DNA of 64,000 bases, from the NCBI RefSeq assembly GCF_014647835.1, contig NZ_BMPY01000039.1, positions 1 through 64,000 of the forward strand, given 5' to 3'. Both the position numbers and the translations under genes were made by a program. Source of the DNA: Microbispora rosea subsp. aerata. Its GTDB lineage: Bacteria; Actinomycetota; Actinomycetes; Streptosporangiales; Streptosporangiaceae. Positions within the stretch are counted from its first letter, which is position 1, and each line of letters begins with the position of its first letter. This document shows positions 8,104-15,713 of the stretch, piece by piece. The notes beneath the pieces are model-generated. The model ran no database searches, had not been told where the DNA came from, and saw only the letters and a program-made list of their open reading frames with translations.

Positions 8104-9831
8104 CGAGGCCCGCGTCTTGTCCCGCCACTCGGCGACGGTGATGCCGGGCGCGGCGGCCTCGAAGGCGGCGGCGAGCGGCCCGGCCAGCTCGTAGCTCACC
8201 ACGCCGCCCGCCGGGAACACATAGCCGTGGCGGCCCCGGGTGAGCGACTCGGCGGTGAGCGTGAAGTCGCGGAGGAGAAGGTGGATCGGATGCTCGAACC
8301 AGCGGACCTCCTCCGGCGCGACCCGCTCCACGAGCACGTCGTCGGTCAGCCGGGCCAACGGCCGGACGGGCGCGGCGCGTTGCGCCCGCAGGGCGGCGTC
8401 CCACGCGACCCCGTCGAGCAGCAGCTCCCGCACGCCGGGCGGGAAGCTCGCCCGGATGTGCGCGGCGGGATCGGCGAAGTCGACCTGGTCGGCGAAGTCG
8501 GCCACGTCGAGGCCGGGGACGGCGACCAGGCAGCGCAGCAGCGTGGGGGCGCTGTCCTGCAGCGTCTCGACCCGCCGGGCGAACACCATCGCCTTCTGGT
8601 AGTCGTCGGTGCCGAATCCGCGGGAGCGTACGACGAGCGGCGGCTGGAAGTCGAAGAACTCGATCCCGTACTCCTCGGCGTACTCGAAGTAGTCGGTCCC
8701 GGGGAAGGCCATCAACGGCGCGAAGTGCACTTTCTGCACGCCGCTGGCGAAGGCGAAGCGCACGCTCTCGCGGACCTTCTCGGCGTTGTCGCCCGGCATG
8801 CCGATGATGACGTCGGCGGCGAGGGCGTGGTTGTGGTGGCGGCGGATGAGGGAGGCCGCCTCGGCGAACCGCCGCCGGTCGAAGCGGCGGGCCGCGAGCT
8901 GGAGTGTGCCGGCGTCCGACGACTGGATGCCGAGGGTGATCACCCGGCATCCGGCGCGGTTCAACGCGCGCACGTAGTCGAGGTCGACGTGCTTGACGTC
9001 GGGATAGACGTCCACGACCGTGCCGCGGTTGTGCGCGGCGATGATCTCGAAGATCTCCATCGCGCGGTGCCGGGAGATGCCCAGGTGCGCATCGCATATC
9101 CGGAGGAAGGGGATGCGGGCCCGGAGCAGGTAGGTGAGCTCCCGTTCGATCCGCTCCATCGGGAACGCCCGGAGCTTGGGCGCGCTGTAGAGGCAGAAAC
9201 GGCACTTCTGCCGGCAGCCCCGGCCCGTCTCGTACGCCAGCACCGCGCCGGGGCGGCGGCGCAGGATCGGCTCGATGGGCAGCGTGTCGGCGGTGAAGAC
9301 CAGCGGCAGCGTGGACAGGTCGACGTCGGGCGGGTCGTCGTTGTGCACGACCTCGCCGTCCACCCGCCGGGTGAGGCCGCGTACGGCGGCCAGGTCGCCG
9401 TCCTCGGCCAGGGTCTTGAGAAGCTCCGGGTAGGTGTCCTCGGCCTCGCCGCGCAGCACGAGGTCCAGCCAGGGATACTCGTCGAGCAGGTGGGCGGCCA
9501 TCCGCCGCGAGTTGGCCTGGGCGCCGCCCCACACGATGCGGCAGCCGGGCAGATGCCGCCGCACCATCCGTCCCATCCGGGTGAACTCGTCGTGGTTCCA
9601 CACGAAGGCGGAGAAGGAGATCACGTCGGGGCGGTAGTCGAACAGCCGCGCGAGGAAGGCGTTGTAGTGCCCGAGGTAGTCCTCGGCGAGGTTGCCCACG
9701 TCCTCGTGAAACCAGACCTGGTGCTCGACCTGCGCGGGGGAGATCCGCTCGGCCACCGTCGCCTTGATCAGCTCGACGCCCAGGGAGAACCCGTCGTCGT
9801 TGGAGTAGACGAGCGCGGCCTTCATGGTCAT
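8014..9831 (-). CDS. B12-binding-domain radical SAM enzyme
   Basis: A 605-residue protein starting at ATG 9831 in an ATGA overlap with the upstream pyruvyl transferase gene (ATG 9825 is also possible). Residues ~1-170 have the Rossmann-like layout of cobalamin-binding radical SAM proteins (PDVISFSAFVWNH ... RIVWGGAQAN). The radical SAM core follows with the cluster motif CRQKCRFC (CX3CX2C), the ETGRGC lead-in and late strands typical of the Elp3/B12 class (VIIGMPGDNAEKV). The C-terminal ~200 residues are unassigned. Such enzymes methylate unactivated carbons, make carbon-carbon bonds or contract rings; in this operon it probably tailors the peptide. It is the last gene of the minus-strand operon and runs 90 bases into the 3' end of the convergent regulator. 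Confidence 0.88.
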   Translation of the reverse strand: MTMKAALVYSNDDGFSLGVELIKATVAERISPAQVEHQVWFHEDVGNLAEDYLGHYNAFLARLFDYRPDVISFSAFVWNHDEFTRMGRMVRRHLPGCRIVWGGAQANSRRMAAHLLDEYPWLDLVLRGEAEDTYPELLKTLAEDGDLAAVRGLTRRVDGEVVHNDDPPDVDLSTLPLVFTADTLPIEPILRRRPGAVLAYETGRGCRQKCRFCLYSAPKLRAFPMERIERELTYLLRARIPFLRICDAHLGISRHRAMEIFEIIAAHNRGTVVDVYPDVKHVDLDYVRALNRAGCRVITLGIQSSDAGTLQLAARRFDRRRFAEAASLIRRHHNHALAADVIIGMPGDNAEKVRESVRFAFASGVQKVHFAPLMAFPGTDYFEYAEEYGIEFFDFQPPLVVRSRGFGTDDYQKAMVFARRVETLQDSAPTLLRCLVAVPGLDVADFADQVDFADPAAHIRASFPPGVRELLLDGVAWDAALRAQRAAPVRPLARLTDDVLVERVAPEEVRWFEHPIHLLLRDFTLTAESLTRGRHGYVFPAGGVVSYELAGPLAAAFEAAAPGITVAEWRDKTRASSGTELTVAECDAAFRVLCAAGVVVPCGGV

Positions 9832-11054
9832 GACGCCCTCCCCGAGATCGCCCGCGCCGCCGTCGCCGCCCTGATCCCGTCGGCGAGCCGGTCGAAGGCC
9901 GCCGCCGCCGCGATGTGCATGGCCTGATACACCTCGGTCGTGCGCGCCGGGTCGCCGTCGAGGGCCCGTTCCACGATCTGGAGGAGGTCCGCGCAGGCGT
10001 CGCCTTGCCGGTAGGTCCAGTAGCGGTGTTCCATGCCGAGCTGGGTGGTCAGCTCGTGGAGCTTGCTCGTCCCGTTCTCCGGGCTCCAGAACGGATCCAC
10101 CGCGACGAAGGGAATTCCGGCGCGCAGGGCCAGGACGGCGCTGTGGTAGCGGGAGACGAGGACCAGGTCGCACCCCGCCATCGCCGCGGTGAGCTCGCCC
10201 GCGTCGGCGGACTTCAGCTCCCGCACGCGGGCGCCCCGGATCGGGCGGGCGAGCCGCGCTCCGGTCTCGTCGTCGCCGTAGATGTTCGGCACCGTGATGA
10301 ACTCGAGGTCGGCCCGGCCGGCGAGCGCGATGAGCGTCAGGCCCAGCTCGGTCACGAACCCCAGCCGCGCGGCCTGCGCGCCCGGGTCCGACATCGCGGC
10401 GGCCACCTGCGCGGGCGGCAGGCAGAGCGCGGGGTCCGGCGGGCACCGGTCGGCGAGCCCGCCGCCGACGAGCCGCGTGACGAGCCGGCTGGTGACGCCC
10501 GGGGCGCCGACGGCCACGCCGATCAGCGGGCGGCGGCGGCGCGGCCGGGCGGGAGCGGGCAGCGGCGACAGCGCGAAGGACGGGTCGGGCACGATCCGCG
10601 CTCCCCCCATGCGGGCGGCGGCCTGCGCGCCGCGCACGGTCAGGTGATCCAGCCGCTCCTTGACCGACGTGAGGTGCGCGCGCCATTCGTCGCGGTCGGG
10701 CGGCGGAGTGCCGTCCTGCAGGCCGACGCCGTGCCAGGCCACCCAGGCGCCGGGGTCGAACAGCCGGGGCTCGGGCCCCAGGCAGAACACCTGCATGATC
10801 GGGTGCCGGAACGGCGGGCCGCTCCACACGCCGCCGGCCATCACGATCGCGTCGAACGACCCGGCCCCCGGCCAGCGTCCTTTCCGGTCCACCCACAGGG
10901 GCGCGGGCGCGTCGGCCGTGCTCCAGGGGCAGAAGTGCCGGAACCGCGCTGCCGGCAGGCGGCGGGCCAGCTCGGCCTCGGTGACGGCGGCGAGGAGGCG
11001 ATCACCGGCGTTCGGCAGGCTGCTGCCGGCCCAGATCGCGATCCGCGGTGTCAT
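9828..11054 (-). CDS. Polysaccharide pyruvyl transferase family protein
   Basis: A 408-residue protein from ATG 11054, 7 bases after the upstream radical SAM stop. The layout fits the GT-B-like polysaccharide pyruvyl transferase family (CsaB, WcaK, AmsJ): N-terminal IAIWAGSSLPNAGDRLL, a mid-protein GVAVGAPGVTS strand, and C-terminal CDLVLVSRYHSAVLALRAGIPFVAVD, the R-H-ALRAGIP signature of the family. These enzymes add a ketal-linked pyruvate from PEP to a sugar, or act as sugar transferases of related fold. Beside a sugar nucleotidyltransferase and a glycosyltransferase-like protein it suggests pyruvylated-sugar decoration of the peptide product. Its stop overlaps the start of the B12 radical SAM gene. 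Confidence 0.85.
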   Translation of the reverse strand: MTPRIAIWAGSSLPNAGDRLLAAVTEAELARRLPAARFRHFCPWSTADAPAPLWVDRKGRWPGAGSFDAIVMAGGVWSGPPFRHPIMQVFCLGPEPRLFDPGAWVAWHGVGLQDGTPPPDRDEWRAHLTSVKERLDHLTVRGAQAAARMGGARIVPDPSFALSPLPAPARPRRRRPLIGVAVGAPGVTSRLVTRLVGGGLADRCPPDPALCLPPAQVAAAMSDPGAQAARLGFVTELGLTLIALAGRADLEFITVPNIYGDDETGARLARPIRGARVRELKSADAGELTAAMAGCDLVLVSRYHSAVLALRAGIPFVAVDPFWSPENGTSKLHELTTQLGMEHRYWTYRQGDACADLLQIVERALDGDPARTTEVYQAMHIAAAAAFDRLADGIRAATAARAISGRAS

Positions 11055-11061
11055 CCCCGGC

Positions 11062-11973
11062 TCACCCTCCGACGGAGGACGGCTCGCGCAGGCCGAACTC
11101 CCGCCAGCCGCGGCGCTCGGCGTACTCGTGGTAGACCCCGCCGCAGCGTGCCCGCAGGGGGCAGCCGGCGCAGGGCGGGCCGTACCCGCGCATCTGCTCG
11201 TCCATGAAGCCGTCGTAGTCGTCGTGGACCTGCCCCTGGTAGAGCATGCGGATCTGGCGGGTGCCGTCCTCGATGGCCAGGTCCTCGTGCGGAGTGATCA
11301 CGCAGAGCGGGAAGCCCTCCAGCGTCAGCCGCGTCGGCGTGGCGAGCATCATCTCGATGACCGGCAGCAGGAACCGCCTGGTCTCGGCGACGGTCGGCGC
11401 CTGCATGTCGAGCGCGAAGAACCCGCTGCCCACCGGGTGGAGGTTGGAGATGTTGACATGGTCCACGCCCAGATCCACGCAGAGCCGGCAGATGTCCATC
11501 AGCCGCCCCATGTTCATCCGGGTGATGACCGTGTTGGTCCGTACGGCGACGCCCGCCCGCTTGGCGTTGCGGATCCCCTCGATGGTCTCGGCGAAGCCGC
11601 CGGGCGTCTGGGTCAGGCTGTCTTGGATCAGCGCGGTGGAGCCGTGCAGGGAGACGACGAACAGCTCGACGCCGTGCTCGGCGAGCCGCCGGGTGAAGTC
11701 GAGGTCCTTGAGCCGCCGCCCGTTGGTCTGGATCTCCACGCGCGGATATTTGAGCAGCCGGATCGTGCGCAGCAGGTCGAACAATCTCGGGTGGATCGTC
11801 GGCTCCCCGCCGTGGAGGTTCACCGAGGTGAAGCCCTGACCGGCGTTCTCCAGCAGGAAACCGATCAGGTCGCCGTAGGCCACGCTGTCGGTCTTCGCCA
11901 GCGGCGAGCCCACGACGCAGAACCCGCACTTCTCGTTGCACAGGTCGGTGATGTGCATGCTCAGCTGTTTCAT
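11062..11973 (-). CDS. Radical SAM protein with SPASM-like C-terminal cysteines
   Basis: A 303-residue enzyme. ATG 11973 is chosen over ATG 11979 because GAGGAG lies 6 bases before it and it makes the ATGA overlap standard for this operon. The cluster motif is CNEKCGFC near residue 11, followed by LHGGEPTIHP (the GGEP SAM-contact motif) and EIQTNGRRL. The C-terminus has CAGCPLRARCGG, a shortened SPASM/twitch-type cluster motif used to hold an auxiliary iron-sulfur cluster in peptide-modifying enzymes. It probably crosslinks, epimerises or oxidises residues of the operon's precursor peptide. It differs clearly in sequence from the other two radical SAM proteins of the operon. Confidence 0.9.
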   Translation of the reverse strand: MKQLSMHITDLCNEKCGFCVVGSPLAKTDSVAYGDLIGFLLENAGQGFTSVNLHGGEPTIHPRLFDLLRTIRLLKYPRVEIQTNGRRLKDLDFTRRLAEHGVELFVVSLHGSTALIQDSLTQTPGGFAETIEGIRNAKRAGVAVRTNTVITRMNMGRLMDICRLCVDLGVDHVNISNLHPVGSGFFALDMQAPTVAETRRFLLPVIEMMLATPTRLTLEGFPLCVITPHEDLAIEDGTRQIRMLYQGQVHDDYDGFMDEQMRGYGPPCAGCPLRARCGGVYHEYAERRGWREFGLREPSSVGG

Positions 11974-13214
11974 GTCCATCTCCTCGCGGCCGAGGTGAAG
12001 ACCTCCGCGGTGCTGGGATGCGCGGCCAGCGTCTCCAGGTACGCCGCGCGGTTGGCCGCCAGGCCGTCCTGGACCTCCCGGTCGTAGAGCACCTCGTCCA
12101 GCGCCGAGAGCACGGCGGGCTCGTCCAGCAGCTCGGCGTGGGCGAACGTCGACAGGTAGGGGTTGTCCGCCACGATCGGGTCGAGGAACCGGTGGAACCC
12201 CAGCGGCCACATCCGGAACGGATACAGGGGCAGGGTGCGGGTGAGCCAGGAGCGCACGTCCTCCGACATGCCGCCGAGCTCCGCCTCGACCCGGTCGATC
12301 TCCGGCTTCTCCGAGATCGAGAAACGGTTGGTGAGCACCAGCCCGGGGATGTCGGACAGCACCGCCCTGGCCAGCGTGGTGGCCCCGAGGTTGAGCGTCA
12401 GGATCAGATCGACCGAGCCCAGCAGCACGTTGAACCGGCTCGGCGAGCACGGGGGGATCACGTGGGCCCGGTCGCCGAGCGCCTCCAGCGCCGGCGGAAC
12501 CTTCCCGACGAGGATGAACCGGGTGGTGGGCGGTGTCTGCCGCAGGTAGTGGACCAGCAGCTCCGGCACCCGCTCGGCGATCCTGTCGCCGTTGTCGTCG
12601 GAGTACTTGTCCTGCTGCCAGCCGGCCACGGCCAGCAGCACCATCTTGTCGTCCTTCGCCATGCCGAACGTCTCGCGCAGGTGGTCCCGCGTACGGCGGC
12701 TGACCCGTTCGTTGCCCTCCCACAGCCGGAAGGGGTAGATCTGCGGGCTCTCGTCCAGATGGGCGATGGGCACGGGCCGCAGGTGCACGGGCATTTCCAT
12801 GATTCGTCTGTCGACGGTCATCGCCTTGCCGTCGAAGACGTCGACGGCGAAGTCGGTGTTCGCCCACTCCCAGATGTCGATGGGGATGATGGGGAGGCGG
12901 TACCTGTCGATGAACCACGGGTCGAGCCCGTACCGCTTGGGGAACACGCCGCAGTAGGTGAAGTAGTCCGACAGCACGATCGCGTCGGGGCGGAAGCTTG
13001 CGACGGTGTCGTCCACGAGCAGCCTGGCGAATCCGCCCATCGACCGGTCGAGCACCAGGTAGGGGAACCCGCTGCCGCGCAGCAGCTTCTCCGACATGGG
13101 CTCGCAGATGAAGTAGGTCTCGATCCCGGCCGGCCGAAGCTGGCGGGCCAGTGACATGCCGATCAGCGTCTCGCCGTACCCGGCGCTGCTCATCGCGAAG
13201 AAGAGGAGTTTCAT
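11970..13214 (-). CDS. Glycosyltransferase-like protein (probably DUF6365)
   Basis: A 414-residue protein from ATG 13214, overlapping the upstream gene by ATGA. The N-terminus (KLLFFAMSSAGYGETLIGMS) is the glycine-rich first strand-loop of GT-B glycosyltransferases, and the C-terminal half has a second Rossmann unit (MVLLAVAGWQQ ... NVLLGSVDLILTLN) like nucleotide-sugar transferases. I recall such proteins as DUF6365, of unknown function; assignment as a glycosyltransferase is from fold resemblance. Context (sugar nucleotidyltransferase, pyruvyl transferase, radical SAM enzymes and a small peptide) makes attachment of a sugar to a peptide the simplest role. It could instead act on lipid or on a free sugar nucleotide. 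Confidence 0.75.
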   Translation of the reverse strand: MKLLFFAMSSAGYGETLIGMSLARQLRPAGIETYFICEPMSEKLLRGSGFPYLVLDRSMGGFARLLVDDTVASFRPDAIVLSDYFTYCGVFPKRYGLDPWFIDRYRLPIIPIDIWEWANTDFAVDVFDGKAMTVDRRIMEMPVHLRPVPIAHLDESPQIYPFRLWEGNERVSRRTRDHLRETFGMAKDDKMVLLAVAGWQQDKYSDDNGDRIAERVPELLVHYLRQTPPTTRFILVGKVPPALEALGDRAHVIPPCSPSRFNVLLGSVDLILTLNLGATTLARAVLSDIPGLVLTNRFSISEKPEIDRVEAELGGMSEDVRSWLTRTLPLYPFRMWPLGFHRFLDPIVADNPYLSTFAHAELLDEPAVLSALDEVLYDREVQDGLAANRAAYLETLAAHPSTAEVFTSAARRWT

Positions 13215-13987
13215 GAGCGCACCGCCAGCAGGGTGGGGCCTTCGAGGGACCGGCGGACGCCGAGCGGGGTGCCCACGTCCTGGAACGAGCCGTCGTCGAA
13301 CGGGACGGCCGCGACCTTCAGGCCGTTCCTGACCGCGAGGTCGAAGTAGTGGCCGATCACGGGCTCCGCCGCGTCGTCCCGGCGCAGGCCCTCGTGGAGG
13401 AGGTCGGCGAAGGCGTCTCCCCAGATCGCCGCGCCCCAGGTGTTCATGACCGGCGGCTCGGCCGGTTTGTCGAACACCCGCCGCACCCACTGCCGGCGAT
13501 CGCCGTACAGGACGACGGGCCCGAGCCGGTGCGCGTCCGGCGTGGGGAAGACGGCGAGCGCGAGGTCCGCGCCGGTCTCCTCGTAGGTGTCGCGCAGCCG
13601 GGTGAGCGCGTCCGACGGCGTGAAGATCGTGTCGGGCATGACGAACATGACGTTGCCGCCTCTGGTCCACTCCCGCGCGAGATCGAGCGCGTGGGCGAGG
13701 CCGCGGGCCTGCTCCTGGAACAGGTAGGCGAGGTCGAGGCCGAGGTGCGAGCCGTCCCCGAGGTAGCTGACCACTTCCAGCTTCCAGGGCGCGACCACCA
13801 CGATCGCCCGGCCGGCGCCGGCCCGTGCCACCGACTCCAGCGCGTGCTCGGCGACGGGCCGCAGCCGGGAGCCGCCGTCGGCCGGCTCGTAGACGATGGG
13901 CAGCAGTTCCTTCGGGTAGCGCAGCGGGGCCAGCCGGGTGCCGCGCCCGGCGGCGGGCACGAGCCCGATGTAGTCCGTGCTCGTCAA
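13211..13987 (-). CDS. Sugar-phosphate nucleotidyltransferase
   Basis: A 258-residue enzyme read from TTG 13987; the TTG overlaps the previous stop as TTGA and GGAG lies 6 bases before it, which decides this unusual start. The motif PAAGRGTRLAPLRYPKELLP is the GXGTRXXPXXKP nucleotide-binding signature of the GalU/RmlA/MurNAc-type nucleotidyltransferases, followed by FVMPDTIF (the metal-binding D) and FDKPAEPP. It should make an activated NDP-sugar from a sugar-1-phosphate, supplying the glycosyltransferase-like protein encoded next. The sugar cannot be told from sequence. It is somewhat shorter than GalU (about 300 residues). Confidence 0.88.
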   Translation of the reverse strand: MTSTDYIGLVPAAGRGTRLAPLRYPKELLPIVYEPADGGSRLRPVAEHALESVARAGAGRAIVVVAPWKLEVVSYLGDGSHLGLDLAYLFQEQARGLAHALDLAREWTRGGNVMFVMPDTIFTPSDALTRLRDTYEETGADLALAVFPTPDAHRLGPVVLYGDRRQWVRRVFDKPAEPPVMNTWGAAIWGDAFADLLHEGLRRDDAAEPVIGHYFDLAVRNGLKVAAVPFDDGSFQDVGTPLGVRRSLEGPTLLAVRS

Positions 13988-15021
13988 ATGCCGCTCCTTA
14001 CCGGTTGGGGAGCATCTGCGGGGGAAGCACCAGCCCTCTCGCCGAACCGGACGAGCCGCATGGCGTCGATCAGCTCGCGCTGGAAGGGGTCGGCCACGAT
14101 CTCGCGCAGCCGGGCCCGTCCGTCGAGAGAGCGGAGCAGCTTGTAACACAGGTCGCAGCCGTTAGTGAACGTCGTTCCCTTGAACAGCTTCCGCACAGCG
14201 GGGGAGGAGGCCACCATGCGGGCGACGCCCTGCGGGCCGTACACGCGCAGGAACTGGTACTCGTAGTTCCGGTCGGCGTCGGCCAGGATCTCTTGAAACG
14301 ACTTCTCGTGCAGGTTGCCCAGGAAGTACGCCAGGTCGGACAGGCGGACGTACGCCCCGGCCTTGCCGATGTGGCAGGCCGACAGGTCGCCGTTCGGGTT
14401 GATCAGCGGGGTGTCCAGGTAGCACGACGCCGCGAAGTTCTCCGGCACGGGAGGCAGGCCGGTCTGCTGGGCGGTGTTGATGAACGGCGTGGGGATGACC
14501 CGGTCCACGTGCACCCGCACCCGGTCCTCGAACCTCCGGTAGATGGAGCGGATCCGCTCCTCCTCGTGGTCTTCCGCGATGGTGATGCAGAGGCTGATCT
14601 CCGGGATCTCCCTGGCGATGGCCCCTTCGATGACGTTCACCACGTACTGGGACGGAACCCGTTCCTGGTGGTAGACGTCGGTGCTCAGATAGAGCCGGGT
14701 GAGACCGGGCAACTGGCCGAGGATCTTGTCGACCGCCGCCGGCGAGCGGCCCCAGAAGCTGCTGGTGAACACCGAGATCCGCGGCTTGCGGGGATGGCCG
14801 GCGGCGGCCCTCACCCCGGACTTGAGCATCCGGAACCGCTGGAAGGGCTCGCCGCCGGTGAAAATGATCTCGGGGATGCCGCTGTCACATGCCTGGGTGA
14901 CCCAGCGGCCGATCTCGTCCACCGTCGGCTGACGGTCTCGGGTGGAGCCGGTGAAGCCGCAGTGCCGGCACCCCACCGTGCAGATTTCGGTGACACTTAC
15001 CAGGATGGACGTGAAGCGCAC
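13984..15021 (-). CDS. Radical SAM/SPASM peptide maturase
   Basis: A 345-residue enzyme from ATG 15021, the first enzyme after the precursor gene (18-base gap). The radical SAM motif is CTVGCRHCGF near residue 14, with FTGGEPFQRF as the SAM-contact motif. Towards the C-terminus SCYLDTPLINPNGDLSACHI and CDLCYKLL give the cysteines of a SPASM-like domain holding auxiliary clusters. Enzymes directly next to a small leader-bearing peptide are normally the primary maturases (as in PQQ, mycofactocin, sactipeptides and cyclophane peptides), so this is the best candidate for the first crosslink or oxidation on the 74-residue precursor. Confidence 0.9.
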   Translation of the reverse strand: MRFTSILVSVTEICTVGCRHCGFTGSTRDRQPTVDEIGRWVTQACDSGIPEIIFTGGEPFQRFRMLKSGVRAAAGHPRKPRISVFTSSFWGRSPAAVDKILGQLPGLTRLYLSTDVYHQERVPSQYVVNVIEGAIAREIPEISLCITIAEDHEEERIRSIYRRFEDRVRVHVDRVIPTPFINTAQQTGLPPVPENFAASCYLDTPLINPNGDLSACHIGKAGAYVRLSDLAYFLGNLHEKSFQEILADADRNYEYQFLRVYGPQGVARMVASSPAVRKLFKGTTFTNGCDLCYKLLRSLDGRARLREIVADPFQRELIDAMRLVRFGERAGASPADAPQPVRSGI

Positions 15022-15039
15022 GGCATCCCCCCAGGCCCT

Positions 15040-15264
15040 TTAGTAGTAGCTGCCGCTGCCAACGTCGACCGGCGCGACGTGGGCCTGGACGGCGGGCTGG
15101 AGCAGTCCGGCGCCGGCCAGCTCCTTGATCTGGTCGATCTGGTCGGGGCCGAGGTTGTACTCGCTCGCCACCGACTCGGGCTCGCTGAGCAGCTGCTCGG
15201 CGAACGCCGGGTCGGAGGCCGCACGCTGCACGAGGTCGCGTACGCGCGGAGCCGATTCGCTCAT
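15040..15264 (-). CDS. RiPP-like precursor peptide with C-terminal Gly-Ser-Gly-Ser-Tyr-Tyr
   Basis: A 74-residue peptide from ATG 15264, placed 4 bases after a strong AGGAGG site; an ATG further upstream in frame is not used. Residues ~1-50 are acidic and helical (VRDLVQRAASDPAFAEQLL, then EYNLGPDQIDQIKEL), the pattern of the Nif11/nitrile-hydratase-like leader peptides where a DPAF...LL helix is followed by a second helix. The C-terminal ~24 residues change character: GLLQPAVQAHVAPVDVGSGS then YY at the very end, a plausible core with His, Asp, Ser and Tyr targets and no cysteine. It heads a seven-gene operon with three radical SAM enzymes. The end position of the leader is a guess; a GAG site near residue 50 (AGAGLL) could be the cleavage point. 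Confidence 0.85.
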   Translation of the reverse strand: MSESAPRVRDLVQRAASDPAFAEQLLSEPESVASEYNLGPDQIDQIKELAGAGLLQPAVQAHVAPVDVGSGSYY

Positions 15265-15283
15265 GGTCCCTCCTGGGAGGACG

Positions 15284-15300
15284 GTGATACCTGAGATCAC
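15284..15300. promoter_or_regulatory. Inverted repeat in the leader of the peptide operon
   Basis: GTGAT-7-ATCAC, perfect 5-base arms, lies 20-36 bases upstream of the precursor ATG, just before its ribosome-binding site. It could be an operator or a small 5' UTR hairpin. Short arms make it a weak call. Confidence 0.3.
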
Positions 15301-15400
15301 GGTAGGAACGGCGAAATGAGGTGAACACCGCCTCCGACGCGTATGTTCGGCCCGGCGGGAGGCTCAGGGACGCTCTCGCGACGCCGGTACGGACTCGGGC

Positions 15401-15458
15401 GATGGCCTAGACGCCGCGGCCGGATGGCCTAGGCGCGCGGCCTCGATGGCCTAGGCGC
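15401..15458. repeat. Three direct repeats with exact 22-bp period upstream of the peptide operon
   Basis: GATGGCCTAGRCGC occurs at 15401-15414 (one mismatch, A for G), 15423-15436 and 15445-15458, with starts exactly 22 bases apart, two helical turns. Each copy contains a CCTAG core. The array lies about 140-195 bases upstream of the precursor start, in the only sizeable non-coding gap of the operon, so it is probably a regulator-binding array. AfsR/SARP-family activators bind direct repeats with 11- or 22-bp spacing, but no SARP gene is in the window. Confidence 0.65.
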
Positions 15459-15713
15459 GACGGCGTCGGTTCCGGCTGAAGACGGGCTCTGGCAGCCGGC
15501 GCGACAGCCGCGTACGCCGAGGGGACGGGCAGGACGGCGGCAAAGACGATCACGATGGCGAGGAAGTGGGTGCCTGCGCGCATTTATGCGCTTCGGGGTC
15601 CGGGTAGAGATCCGCGCCGGCGCCGGCGGCCGTAAGGCCCGACGCGACGACGATCAAGGGCGGGATCGGCCGCGACATGCCGGACGAGGTGACGGGCCGG
15701 CTGTGAAGAGGTC

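Noticed and set aside
15040-15264. Assignment of the peptide operon to mycofactocin or PQQ
   Set aside because: No MftB/PqqD-type chaperone, MftE peptidase or MftD dehydrogenase; sugar and pyruvyl enzymes do not match.
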